Source of the DNA: Oscillospiraceae bacterium
Lineage (GTDB): Bacteria; Bacillota_A; Clostridia; Oscillospirales; Oscillospiraceae
Length of the DNA stretch: 47,993 bases
Direction of reading: 5' to 3'
NCBI GenBank assembly: GCA_017537045.1
Contig: JAFYLN010000140.1
Coordinates: forward strand, 1 to 47,993
Part shown: in pieces, positions 24,478 to 32,546 of the stretch
Position numbering within the stretch: the stretch's first letter is position 1
Layout: every line of letters begins with the position of its first letter
The notes under the pieces: model-generated
Told to the model about the DNA's origin: nothing
Seen by the model: only the letters and a program-made list of their open reading frames with translations
The model's database searches: none
Position numbers and translations under genes: made by a program

Positions 24478-24555
24478 TAGCGATTTGTGTTGCATTGGAT
24501 TTACAGGAGCGTAAAAAGTATTTTAAACGCCGCACGAATTGCTCGTGTGGCGTTT
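24450..24555 (+). promoter_or_regulatory. Transcription attenuator (pause hairpin, antiterminator, terminator)
   Basis: Three pairings are visible. Pause hairpin: 24450-24461 pairs perfectly over 12 bases with 24469-24480, seven-base loop; its left arm is the Tyr/Phe codons and its right arm spans the leader stop. Antiterminator: 24479-24493 pairs with 24529-24543 over 15 positions (11 Watson-Crick, three G-U, one mismatch). Terminator: 24525-24537 with 24543-24555. A ribosome stalled on the Tyr/Phe codons leaves 24479-24493 free and should favour antitermination. One that reaches the stop at 24475-24477 covers much of that arm and should favour termination. The pairings are read from sequence; the mechanism is inference from known attenuators. 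Confidence 0.88.
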
Positions 24556-24562
24556 TATTTTT
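24525..24562 (+). terminator. Attenuator terminator
   Basis: A 13-bp stem (24525-24537 with 24543-24555, one G-U pair) has loop ATTGC and is followed by TTATTTTT-type sequence. It ends 14-15 bases before the aroF start codon. Confidence 0.93.
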
Positions 24563-24576
24563 AGGGAGATGTTATT

Positions 24577-25578
24577 ATGATCGCTGTTTTGAAGCAGGGA
24601 ACCACCATTGAGCAGAGAAATCATCTGGTACAATGGTTGAAGAGAATGAATCTGGATGTTCATGTATCCGAGGGTCAGGAGATCACTGTTCTTGGTCTGG
24701 TTGGCGATACCAGCCGTGTGGATATGGATCTATTGAGAAGTCTGGAGATTGTTGACAGTGTCAAGCGGGTTTCCGAGCCGTTCAAGCAGGCAAACCGGAA
24801 GTTCCATCCGAAAGACACCATCATCCAGATCGGTGACGTGCGCATCGGAGGCGGTTATTTTGCTGTGATCGCTGGCCCCTGCTCGGTGGAATCGGAAGAA
24901 CAGATCATCGAAGTTGCCACTGCAGTGAAAGAAGCCGGCGCACATATTCTGCGCGGCGGTGCTTTCAAGCCCCGTACTTCTCCTTACGCTTTTCAGGGCA
25001 TGAAGGGCGAAGGTATCAAACTGCTGCTGGAAGCAAAAAAAGCCACCGGACTGCCCATCATCACAGAAATCATGAATATCCGTGATCTGCCCCTGTTTGA
25101 AGACGTGGACATCATTCAGGTTGGTGCCAGAAATATGCAGAATTTCGATCTGCTGAAAGAGCTTGGCAAGACCAGCAAACCAATCCTGCTCAAGCGCGGT
25201 CTCGCAAATACGCTGCAGGAACTGCTGATGAGCGCGGAATATATTATGAGCGAGGGCAATGAGCAGGTAATCCTCTGTGAACGCGGCATCCGTACCTTTG
25301 AGACCTATACGAGAAATACACTGGATCTTTCCGCTGTGTGCGCCCTGCACGAGCTGAGCCATCTGCCTGTGGTGGTGGATCCCAGCCATGCCACCGGCAA
25401 GGCAAAAATGGTGCCGCCCATGGCAATTGCCGCTACCGCCGCCGGTGCTGACGGCATCATGGTGGAAGTTCATAATAATCCTGCCTGCGCATTGTGCGAT
25501 GGTGCCCAGTCTTTGACACCCGCACAATTCCACGAGCTGAGCCACCGCATCCACAAGATTCGGGAGGCGATCGTATGA
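24577..25578 (+). CDS. aroF: 3-deoxy-7-phosphoheptulonate synthase (DAHP synthase, type I-beta)
   Basis: This 333-residue enzyme condenses phosphoenolpyruvate and erythrose-4-phosphate, the first step of the shikimate pathway. Residues 1-70 form the ferredoxin-like regulatory domain of the Thermotoga-type enzyme (MIAVLKQGTTIEQ...). The catalytic barrel has VIAGPCSVESEEQ (about 97-109), LRGGAFKPRTSPYAFQG, and the C-terminal VVVDPSHATGK and MVEVHNNP metal-site segments. In this subclass the N-terminal domain mediates feedback inhibition by Tyr or Phe, so control here would act at both enzyme and transcription level. AGGGAG precedes the ATG. It overlaps tyrA by four bases (ATGA). Confidence 0.97.
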   Translation: MIAVLKQGTTIEQRNHLVQWLKRMNLDVHVSEGQEITVLGLVGDTSRVDMDLLRSLEIVDSVKRVSEPFKQANRKFHPKDTIIQIGDVRIGGGYFAVIAGPCSVESEEQIIEVATAVKEAGAHILRGGAFKPRTSPYAFQGMKGEGIKLLLEAKKATGLPIITEIMNIRDLPLFEDVDIIQVGARNMQNFDLLKELGKTSKPILLKRGLANTLQELLMSAEYIMSEGNEQVILCERGIRTFETYTRNTLDLSAVCALHELSHLPVVVDPSHATGKAKMVPPMAIAATAAGADGIMVEVHNNPACALCDGAQSLTPAQFHELSHRIHKIREAIV

Positions 25579-26405
25579 CAGTCGGCATTCTGGGCTTGGG
25601 ACTGATCGGCGGTTCCATGGCTCGCGCCTATGCGCTGGATGGACACACGGTGCTTGCCTGTGAAAAGGATGAGCAGATGCTTTCCTTTGCCATGCTGGCC
25701 GGTGCCGTCCACGGAAAGCTGGATGCCGAACATATTGCATCCTGCGATTTGATCCTGCTGGCCATTTATCCCGGCGGCAGTGCTGCCTGGCTGGAAGAGC
25801 ATGCACATCTTATTTCCAGAGAAACGCTGGTTATGGATCTTTGCGGCATCAAGCGGGAAATCTGCCGCCGCTGTTTTCCTCTGGCGAAACAATATGGTTT
25901 TACGTTTGTGGGCGGTCATCCCATGGCCGGTTCCCAGTTCTCCGGTTTCAAATACAGCCGCGCCAACCTCTTCGATGGACAGCCCATGGTGCTCGTACCA
26001 CCGAAATTTGACGATATCACCCTGCTGGAGCGTTGTAAGCAGGCATTGGAGCCATGCCGTTTCGGTCATTTCTCGGTAACGACCGCAGCCGAGCACGACA
26101 AGATGATCGCATTTACCTCCCAGATGCCTCATATTTTGAGTAATGCATTTATCAAGTCCCCCACAGCGCGGAATCACAAGGGCTTTTCCGCAGGAAGCTA
26201 TAAGGATCTGACCCGCGTAGCATGGCTCAATCCCCAGATGTGGGCGGAGCTTTTTCTGGAAAATAAGGATTTTACCCTGTCCGAACTGGATTTTTACATT
26301 GGAAGCCTTTGCGCTTACCGCAACGCACTGGCAAAGGATGATCTGCAAGCCCTGACCGCTCTGCTGGAAGAGGGCAGGCGCTGTAAGGAAGAGGTGGATG
26401 GATGA
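25575..26405 (+). CDS. tyrA: Prephenate dehydrogenase
   Basis: This 276-residue enzyme oxidatively decarboxylates prephenate to 4-hydroxyphenylpyruvate, the committed step to tyrosine. The N-terminal dinucleotide fold has GILGLGLIGGSMARA (residues 4-18). The prephenate-binding region has GGHPMAGSQFSGF (about 114-126) and LTRVAWLNPQMW. There is no C-terminal ACT domain, so feedback control is not evident in the protein itself. The start ATG overlaps the aroF stop (ATGA), which suggests translational coupling. The frame extends upstream inside aroF, but that part is not coding in this frame. Confidence 0.95.
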   Translation: MTVGILGLGLIGGSMARAYALDGHTVLACEKDEQMLSFAMLAGAVHGKLDAEHIASCDLILLAIYPGGSAAWLEEHAHLISRETLVMDLCGIKREICRRCFPLAKQYGFTFVGGHPMAGSQFSGFKYSRANLFDGQPMVLVPPKFDDITLLERCKQALEPCRFGHFSVTTAAEHDKMIAFTSQMPHILSNAFIKSPTARNHKGFSAGSYKDLTRVAWLNPQMWAELFLENKDFTLSELDFYIGSLCAYRNALAKDDLQALTALLEEGRRCKEEVDG

Positions 26406-27454
26406 ATACCGTTTCTGTAACCGCATCCAAAAACTATGATGTCCTGATTGGCTGCGGCCTGCTGCAATCTCTGGGAAGCTATGCCGCCAGAATGAACAAG
26501 GTGAAAAAGGTTTGCATCGTCAGCGAAACTAATGTATGGCCGCTTTACGGTGCACAGGCAAAGGAAAGCCTGCATCAGGCAGGGCTGGAAGCCACAGAAT
26601 TTATTTTTCCTGCCGGAGAACAATCGAAAAACGCTTCTGTTTATCTGGAGCTTCTGAACTTTCTGGCAGAAAAGCACCTCACACGCACCGATCTGATCAT
26701 TGCTTTGGGCGGCGGTGTAGTTGGTGATCTGGCAGGCTTTGCTGCTGCGACCTATCTGCGGGGCATTCCCTTTATTCAGGTTCCCACCACGCTGCTGGCG
26801 GCGGTAGATTCCTCCGTTGGCGGCAAGACTGCCATTGACCTGTCCGTGGGCAAAAATCTGGTGGGTGCATTCTACCAGCCCAGGCTGGTGCTTTGCGACA
26901 CAGATTGTCTGAACACATTGCCTGCGGATGTTTTCCGGGATGGATGCGCTGAAGTGATCAAATACGGTGTGTTGTACGATCCTGCGCTTTTTACACATCT
27001 TATGGAAAAAGGTCTGGATTTTAACCGCGAAATGGTCATCACCCGCTGTGTGGAGCTCAAGCGCGATGTGGTGGCAGAAGATGAATTTGACACCGGCGCA
27101 AGAATGAAGCTGAATCTGGGGCACACCATTGGCCACGGCGTGGAAGCACAGAGCCGTTTCGAAATTTCCCACGGCAAGGCGGTTGCCATTGGCATGGCGA
27201 TCGTTGCCCGTGCCGGAGAAAACTGTGGCATTTGCAGTCTTGAGGCAAGGGATGCAATCATCGCCATTCTTGAAAAGTTCGGGCTTCCCGTGTCCTGCAT
27301 ATTTTCTGCGCAAAGCCTTTACCGCAGCGCCCTTTCCGACAAAAAACGCAGCGGCGGCACGGTGAATCTGATCATTCCGGAGCGCATCGGCTTCTGCCGC
27401 ATCGAACCAACTGCCGTTGAAAATCTTCAATCCTTTATCGAAGCAGGTCTATGA
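26402..27454 (+). CDS. aroB: 3-dehydroquinate synthase
   Basis: This 350-residue NAD- and metal-dependent enzyme converts DAHP to 3-dehydroquinate (step 2). It has IALGGGVVGDLAGFAAATYLRG (about 99-120), the NAD site, then PTTLLAAVDSSVGGKTAID and GCAEVIKYG, and metal-ligand segments LNLGHTIGHGVE (about 236-247) and the later His region. Length is typical. It overlaps tyrA by four bases (ATGA). Confidence 0.97.
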   Translation: MNTVSVTASKNYDVLIGCGLLQSLGSYAARMNKVKKVCIVSETNVWPLYGAQAKESLHQAGLEATEFIFPAGEQSKNASVYLELLNFLAEKHLTRTDLIIALGGGVVGDLAGFAAATYLRGIPFIQVPTTLLAAVDSSVGGKTAIDLSVGKNLVGAFYQPRLVLCDTDCLNTLPADVFRDGCAEVIKYGVLYDPALFTHLMEKGLDFNREMVITRCVELKRDVVAEDEFDTGARMKLNLGHTIGHGVEAQSRFEISHGKAVAIGMAIVARAGENCGICSLEARDAIIAILEKFGLPVSCIFSAQSLYRSALSDKKRSGGTVNLIIPERIGFCRIEPTAVENLQSFIEAGL

Positions 27455-27455
27455 T

Positions 27456-28622
27456 ATGGACATCACCATCTATCCGGGAAAGCTGCGGGGTTCCGTTGCA
27501 GCGATCCCATCAAAATCTCAGGCGCACCGCTATCTGATCTGCGCGGCCTTTGCATCCACGCCGACCACGTTGATCTGCCCTGACACCAACCGCGATATCG
27601 AAGCAACCGCCGATTGTCTGAGGGCATTGGGCGCAAGAATCATCCGGACATCTGACGGTTATCTGATCGAACCCATTCGGAAAGTTCCCCGGCAGGCTGT
27701 ACTGAATTGCTGCGAAAGCGGCTCGACACTGCGCTTTATGCTCCCCATCGTTGGTGCGCTGGGTGTGGATGCGGTCTTTCAGTTGGAAGGGCGCCTTCCC
27801 CAGCGTCCCCTCTCCCCGCTGTGGGAGGAACTGGAACGAAAGGGCTGCACACTTTCCCGTCCCACGGCAGATACGATCCGTTGCTGCGGCAAGCTGCAGG
27901 GCGGAGATTACTACATTGACGGCGGCGTATCCAGCCAGTTTATCACAGGACTTTATTTTGCGCTTCCCTTGCTGAGAACGGATAATTCCCTTTTCATCAC
28001 GGGAAAGCTGGAATCAAAGCCCTACGTCAGAATGACCCTCCGCGCGCTTGGCATCTTTGATTATCCGGACAGTCCTTCTCCCGGTACCGTTGCAGTTGAA
28101 GGCGACTGGAGCAACGGTGCCTTCTGGCTGGCTGCAAAAGCACTGGGAAATTGCCTTGATGTGATAAACCTGGATCCTGCTTCGCCCCAGGGCGACCGCG
28201 CCGCCGCAGAATTGCTGCCTGCGCTGGAGAAATCCGTTACCATTGATGTATCCGATATTCCCGATCTGGTGCCGGTTCTGGCTGCGGTCGCTGCAGCAAA
28301 AAACGGTGCGGTTTTTACGAATATTCAGCGGCTGCGGATTAAGGAATCCGACCGAGTGGCAGCTGTGATAGAAATGATCGAAAATCTTGGCGGAAAAGCG
28401 GAAGCCACCGAAGACACCCTGACCGTTTACGGCACCGGATTGACCGGCGGCAGCGTCAGCAGCCACAACGATCACCGCATTGCCATGGCAGCCGCAATTG
28501 CAGCCACGGTCTGCAAACAGCCGGTGACGATTCTCGGTGCAGAAGCGGTTAAAAAATCTTATCCTAAATTCTGGGATGAATACCAGAAGCTCGGAGGTTA
28601 TTATGAGCAGTACCTACGGTGA
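27456..28622 (+). CDS. aroA: 3-phosphoshikimate 1-carboxyvinyltransferase (EPSP synthase)
   Basis: This 388-residue enzyme joins shikimate-3-phosphate and PEP (step 6). Motifs in order: IPSKSQAHRYLI (about 17-28), DTNRDIEAT, CCESGSTLRFMLPI (about 85-98), GRLPQRPLSPLW, DGGVSSQFITGLYFALPLL, RLRIKESDRVAAV, and SHNDHRIAMAAAIAA near the C-terminus. It is about 40 residues shorter than E. coli AroA, a compact form without missing motifs. The ATG at 27456 lies two bases after the aroB stop. Its 3' end overlaps aroC by 20 bases. Confidence 0.96.
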   Translation: MDITIYPGKLRGSVAAIPSKSQAHRYLICAAFASTPTTLICPDTNRDIEATADCLRALGARIIRTSDGYLIEPIRKVPRQAVLNCCESGSTLRFMLPIVGALGVDAVFQLEGRLPQRPLSPLWEELERKGCTLSRPTADTIRCCGKLQGGDYYIDGGVSSQFITGLYFALPLLRTDNSLFITGKLESKPYVRMTLRALGIFDYPDSPSPGTVAVEGDWSNGAFWLAAKALGNCLDVINLDPASPQGDRAAAELLPALEKSVTIDVSDIPDLVPVLAAVAAAKNGAVFTNIQRLRIKESDRVAAVIEMIENLGGKAEATEDTLTVYGTGLTGGSVSSHNDHRIAMAAAIAATVCKQPVTILGAEAVKKSYPKFWDEYQKLGGYYEQYLR

Positions 28623-29691
28623 AAATTTGAAATTATCCATATTCGGGCAGTCCCACGGGCCAGCCATCGGCATGACCCTCGACGGCATTCCGGCTGGACT
28701 TCCCGTGGATCTTGAAAAGCTGCAGCAGTTTCTCAACCGCCGTGCACCGGGTCAGAACGATTGGTCTACCCCCCGCAAGGAAGAGGATCGTCCAGAATTT
28801 TTAGGAGGCATGGTGGATGGATTTACCTGCGGTGCACCCATCGCAGCGATCATCCGCAACAAAAATACCCGCTCCGGTGACTATGACAATTTGAAGGATA
28901 TCCCCCGCCCGGGTCATGCGGATTACACTGCCGATGTCAAATACGGTGGTTTTCAGGATGCTTCCGGCGGCGGACATTTCTCCGGACGGCTGACCGCACC
29001 CCTGTGCATTGCAGGCGGTTTGTGCAAGCAGTGGCTGGAGGAAATGGGAATCTCAGTCGGAGCGCACATTCTGGCCATCGGTGAATGCGGAGATGTGTAT
29101 TTCGATCCCGTGGATCCGGAAATTGAATCCGTCAGTAAGGACTTCCCTGTTCTGGACGAAGAAGCCGGCCAGGCCATGCAGGATTTCATTGCACAGGCAA
29201 GAGCCGCCGGTGACAGCGTTGGCGGTATCATTGAGTGTGCCATTACAGGTCTTCCCGCCGGCATTGGCGAGCCGATGTTCGGCGGTGTGGAAAGCCGGAT
29301 TGCGCAGATCGTCTATGGAATTCCTGCTGTCAAGGGCATAGAATTCGGAATCGGATTCGACTGTGCCTGTGTCCCCGGAAGTCAGAGCAATGACGATTTT
29401 GCCATTGTAAACGGCAAAGTTGTGACCCATACCAACAACGCAGGCGGCATTCAGGGCGGCATCACCAACGGTATGAGCGTGATTTTTACAACAGCCTTCA
29501 AAGCAACACCGTCCATCGCCTGCGGCCAGCTGAGTGTCAACCTGAAGACCATGGAGGAAGTGCCGCTGGAGGTCAAGGGCCGCCACGATCCCTGCATTGT
29601 ACCCCGGGCTGTTCCTGTTGTGGAAGCGGCAGCAGCAATTGCAGTTTACGACTTGATTCTGGGTAATACGCAGACCAGCAGGAGGAAATAA
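28603..29691 (+). CDS. aroC: Chorismate synthase
   Basis: This 362-residue FMN-dependent lyase makes chorismate, the end of the shared pathway. It has the family signatures FGQSHGPAIGMTLDGIPAG (about 13-31), RPGHADYTADVKYG, DASGGGHFSGRLTAPLCIAGG and GIQGGITNG. GGAGG lies five bases before the ATG at 28603, inside the end of aroA. A longer frame upstream is in the aroA region and is not used. Confidence 0.97.
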   Translation: MSSTYGENLKLSIFGQSHGPAIGMTLDGIPAGLPVDLEKLQQFLNRRAPGQNDWSTPRKEEDRPEFLGGMVDGFTCGAPIAAIIRNKNTRSGDYDNLKDIPRPGHADYTADVKYGGFQDASGGGHFSGRLTAPLCIAGGLCKQWLEEMGISVGAHILAIGECGDVYFDPVDPEIESVSKDFPVLDEEAGQAMQDFIAQARAAGDSVGGIIECAITGLPAGIGEPMFGGVESRIAQIVYGIPAVKGIEFGIGFDCACVPGSQSNDDFAIVNGKVVTHTNNAGGIQGGITNGMSVIFTTAFKATPSIACGQLSVNLKTMEEVPLEVKGRHDPCIVPRAVPVVEAAAAIAVYDLILGNTQTSRRK

Positions 29692-29692
29692 A

Positions 29693-30835
29693 ATGGAACT
29701 GAAAGATTTAAGAAACGAGATTGACCAGATCGACGATGCGCTGGTGAAGCTCTTTGTACACCGCATGGAAGTTGCTGCACAAGTTGCTGACTACAAGAAA
29801 GAAAAAAACCTGCCTATCTTCGTCCCTGCCCGTGAACGCGAAAAGCTGGCAGATGTTGCCGAAAAAGCAGGCGCGGATATGGCGAATTACACCCGCGTTC
29901 TGTATTCCATGCTGTTTGAACTGAGCCGCAGCTATCAGAGCAAACTCACCGCAGAGGTAAGCCCGTTGTACAAACAAATCACAGAGGCAATTGAGCATAC
30001 ACCCAAGCTGTTCCCGCAGGCACCCATGGTGGCATGCCAGGGTGTGGAAGGTGCCTACTCTCAGATCGCCTGTGAAAAGATTTTTAAGAACCCTTTCATC
30101 ATGTATTTCAAAAATTTTGAAGGTGTTTTCAGTGCCATTGACAACGGATTGTGCCGGTATGGCATTTTGCCGCTGGAAAACTCCACTGCCGGTTCTGTAA
30201 AGAAAGTATATGACCTGATGATCGAACACAACTTTGCCATTGTGCGTACATTCCGGCTGAAGGTCGACCACAATCTGCTGGTCAAGCCCGGTACAACGCT
30301 TTCTGATCTCAAGGAAATCTATTCCCATGAGCAGGCAATTAACCAGTGCAGCGAATTTCTGCAGAAGCTGACCGGTGTGACGATCATTCCGGTAGCAAAT
30401 ACTGCTGTTGCGGCGGATATGGTTTCCAAATCCAGCCGCAGGGACGTTGCCGCTATCTCCAGCCGCAACTGCGCAGAGCTTTATGGACTGGACATTCTGG
30501 CCGCTTCCATTCAAGATAAGGGCAACAACCGTACCCGCTTCATCTGTATCAGCAAGAATCTGGAAATCTATCCCGGTTCGGACAAAACCTCTATCATGAT
30601 GGTGCTCCCTCACCGTCCCGGTTCCCTGTACAAGCTGCTGGCACGGCTCTACACGCTGGGTATCAATGTGACGAAGCTGGAGTCCCGTCCCATTCCTGAC
30701 CGGGATTTTGAATTCATGTTCTACTTTGATCTGGAAACTTCCATCTACTCCGAAGAGTTTGTCCAGCTCATGTGCGAGTTGGAGGATCTGTGTGAAGATT
30801 TTAAGTATCTTGGCAGCTACTGTGAGGTTGTGTAA
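29693..30835 (+). CDS. pheA: Bifunctional chorismate mutase/prephenate dehydratase
   Basis: This 380-residue fusion converts chorismate to prephenate and then phenylpyruvate. Residues 1-90 are an AroQ-type chorismate mutase (LRNEIDQIDDALVKLFVHRMEVAAQVADYKK). About 110-290 is prephenate dehydratase, with GVEGAYSQIA, LPLENSTAGSV and the catalytic NNRTRFICIS. About 300-380 is an ACT domain with HRPGSLYKLLARL and the Phe-binding ESRP motif, so feedback inhibition by phenylalanine is expected. Because tyrA here has no mutase domain, this protein supplies prephenate for both branches. It begins one base after the aroC stop, with AGGAGG upstream. Confidence 0.96.
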   Translation: MELKDLRNEIDQIDDALVKLFVHRMEVAAQVADYKKEKNLPIFVPAREREKLADVAEKAGADMANYTRVLYSMLFELSRSYQSKLTAEVSPLYKQITEAIEHTPKLFPQAPMVACQGVEGAYSQIACEKIFKNPFIMYFKNFEGVFSAIDNGLCRYGILPLENSTAGSVKKVYDLMIEHNFAIVRTFRLKVDHNLLVKPGTTLSDLKEIYSHEQAINQCSEFLQKLTGVTIIPVANTAVAADMVSKSSRRDVAAISSRNCAELYGLDILAASIQDKGNNRTRFICISKNLEIYPGSDKTSIMMVLPHRPGSLYKLLARLYTLGINVTKLESRPIPDRDFEFMFYFDLETSIYSEEFVQLMCELEDLCEDFKYLGSYCEVV

Positions 30836-32073
30836 TGAAATGCGGACTATTAGGCCGAAAGCTGGGACATAGCTATTCCCCGCAGATTCATGCCATGCTG
30901 GGGGAGTATTCCTACGAGCTTTTTGAAAAAGAACCGGAGGAAATCGAAGATTTCCTGAAAAACGGATATTTTGACGGGATCAATGTAACGGTTCCGTATA
31001 AAAAAGCTGTTATCCCCTATCTGGACGAACTGACCCCTATTGCAGAAAAGCTGGGCGCTGTGAATACCATCGTCCGCAGGAACGGAAAGCTGATCGGTCA
31101 CAATACAGATTATTTCGGTTTTCTGACCATGGTCAGAAAAAGCGGGCTGGATGTTGCCGGTAAAAAGGTATTGGTGCTCGGCAGCGGCGGTGCCTCCAAT
31201 ACGGCTGTTTCCGTTCTTAGGCAGCTGGGAAGTGATGTGGTCGTCGTTTCCCGCAGCGGTGAGAACAATTACGAAAATCTGCAGCTGCATCAGGATGTTT
31301 TCGTGATCGTGAACACCACACCGGTGGGTATGTACCCGCATACAGGCATATCCCCTGTTTCTCTTGATACTTTCCCAGCGCTGGAAGGTGTGCTGGATGT
31401 GGTATACAATCCTGCCCGGACGAAACTGCTGCTGGATGCCGAAAAGCGCGGTATCATCGCCATGAATGGCCTATTGATGCTGGTGGCGCAGGCAAAGGAA
31501 GCGGCAGAATGGTTCACAAACAGCAACATCTCCAATGATGTCATAGCATCCATTCTGGACAAGCTGAAAGCGCAGATGCAGAATATCGTTCTCATCGGCA
31601 TGCCCGGATGCGGAAAGTCCACTGTTGGCAGAATCATCGCCGGGAAAACTGGCCGCAGATTCGCAGATGCGGATGACGAAATCGTCAATCTTGCCAGAAA
31701 GACGATTCCGGAAATTTTCGCTCAGGATGGTGAAGAATTTTTCCGGAGTTTGGAAGCCAAAGTTCTGGAAGAACTGGGCAAGCAGTCCGGTCTTGTCATC
31801 GCCACCGGCGGCGGATGCGTCACAAAGAAACGAAACTATGGCCTGCTCCACCAGAACGGAGCGATCTTCTGGATCCAAAAAAACATTTCTGATCTTCCGA
31901 CAAACGGCCGTCCCCTTTCCCAGCATGATAGACTGGAACAGATGTACCGCATACGGGAGCCGCTCTATGAACAGTTCCGGGATTGGATCATTTGCAATGA
32001 CAGCACTCCTGAGGATGTTGCAGAGCAAATCTTGCATATTGTGGGAGGTAAATATGAAAATACTTGTGATTAA
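30835..32073 (+). CDS. aroE-aroK: Fused shikimate dehydrogenase/shikimate kinase
   Basis: This 412-residue protein joins two consecutive activities. Residues 1-245 are AroE: SYSPQIHAMLG, INVTVPYKKAV with the catalytic Lys, GHNTDYFGF with the partner Asp, and NADP fold VLVLGSGGASNTAV. Residues 248-412 are AroK: Walker A IGMPGCGKSTVGRIIA, DADDEI, FRSLEAKVL, and ATGGGCV. The linker is only a few residues, and the kinase half opens with Met248, the normal start of free AroK. Reduction of dehydroshikimate and phosphorylation of shikimate are neighbouring steps 4 and 5, so the fusion could channel shikimate. Its ATG overlaps the pheA stop (TAATG). Confidence 0.95.
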   Translation: MKCGLLGRKLGHSYSPQIHAMLGEYSYELFEKEPEEIEDFLKNGYFDGINVTVPYKKAVIPYLDELTPIAEKLGAVNTIVRRNGKLIGHNTDYFGFLTMVRKSGLDVAGKKVLVLGSGGASNTAVSVLRQLGSDVVVVSRSGENNYENLQLHQDVFVIVNTTPVGMYPHTGISPVSLDTFPALEGVLDVVYNPARTKLLLDAEKRGIIAMNGLLMLVAQAKEAAEWFTNSNISNDVIASILDKLKAQMQNIVLIGMPGCGKSTVGRIIAGKTGRRFADADDEIVNLARKTIPEIFAQDGEEFFRSLEAKVLEELGKQSGLVIATGGGCVTKKRNYGLLHQNGAIFWIQKNISDLPTNGRPLSQHDRLEQMYRIREPLYEQFRDWIICNDSTPEDVAEQILHIVGGKYENTCD

Positions 32074-32488
32074 CGGCCCGAATATCAATATGCTGGGCAT
32101 ACGGGAACCGGGTATTTACGGAAAAAGCACCTTTGCCGATCTGCTGGCACTGCTGGAAACATGCGCTGCAGAAGAGGGCATCGAAATCCGGCAGTACCAA
32201 TCCAATCACGAGGGCTGCCTTGTGGATAAAATTCAGGAGGCATACGGGAAATTTGATGGAATCGTCATCAATCCCGCCGCCTACACCCACACTTCCGTTG
32301 CCATTCTGGATGCGCTGAAAGCAGTGGGCATTCCGGCGGTTGAGGTTCATATTTCGGACGTTTCCAAACGGGAGGACTTCCGGCAGGTTTCCTATGCCCG
32401 GCTTGCCTGCTGTAAGACCATCATGGGTCATGGTCTGGAAGGCTACCGGGAGGCAATTTTGTACCTGAAAGAGCATTGCGGAACATAA
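32054..32488 (+). CDS. aroQ: 3-dehydroquinate dehydratase, type II
   Basis: This 144-residue enzyme carries out step 3, the trans-dehydration of dehydroquinate. The type II signatures are complete: VINGPNINMLGIREPGIYG with the catalytic Tyr, QSNHEG, INPAAYTHTSVAILDAL, and EVHISDVSKREDFR with the active-site His. It starts 20 bases inside the end of aroE-aroK, behind GGGAGG. It supplies the one shared step not encoded by the upstream genes; no type I aroD is present. No clear terminator follows, so transcription may run into the next gene. Confidence 0.97.
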   Translation: MKILVINGPNINMLGIREPGIYGKSTFADLLALLETCAAEEGIEIRQYQSNHEGCLVDKIQEAYGKFDGIVINPAAYTHTSVAILDALKAVGIPAVEVHISDVSKREDFRQVSYARLACCKTIMGHGLEGYREAILYLKEHCGT

Positions 32489-32546
32489 ACAGCAAAAAAA
32501 CTGATCTATCACGCCCTTGGACGATACCCAATAGGAGGCAAGCAGG

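Noticed and set aside
24412..24480. Tryptophan attenuator
   Set aside because: The leader peptide has no Trp codon; the aromatic codons are Phe and Tyr only, and no trp genes follow.
24487..24563. Second small frame (GTG at 24487) through the attenuator terminator
   Set aside because: It has no ribosome binding site and no amino acid bias; the helix pairings explain the sequence better.
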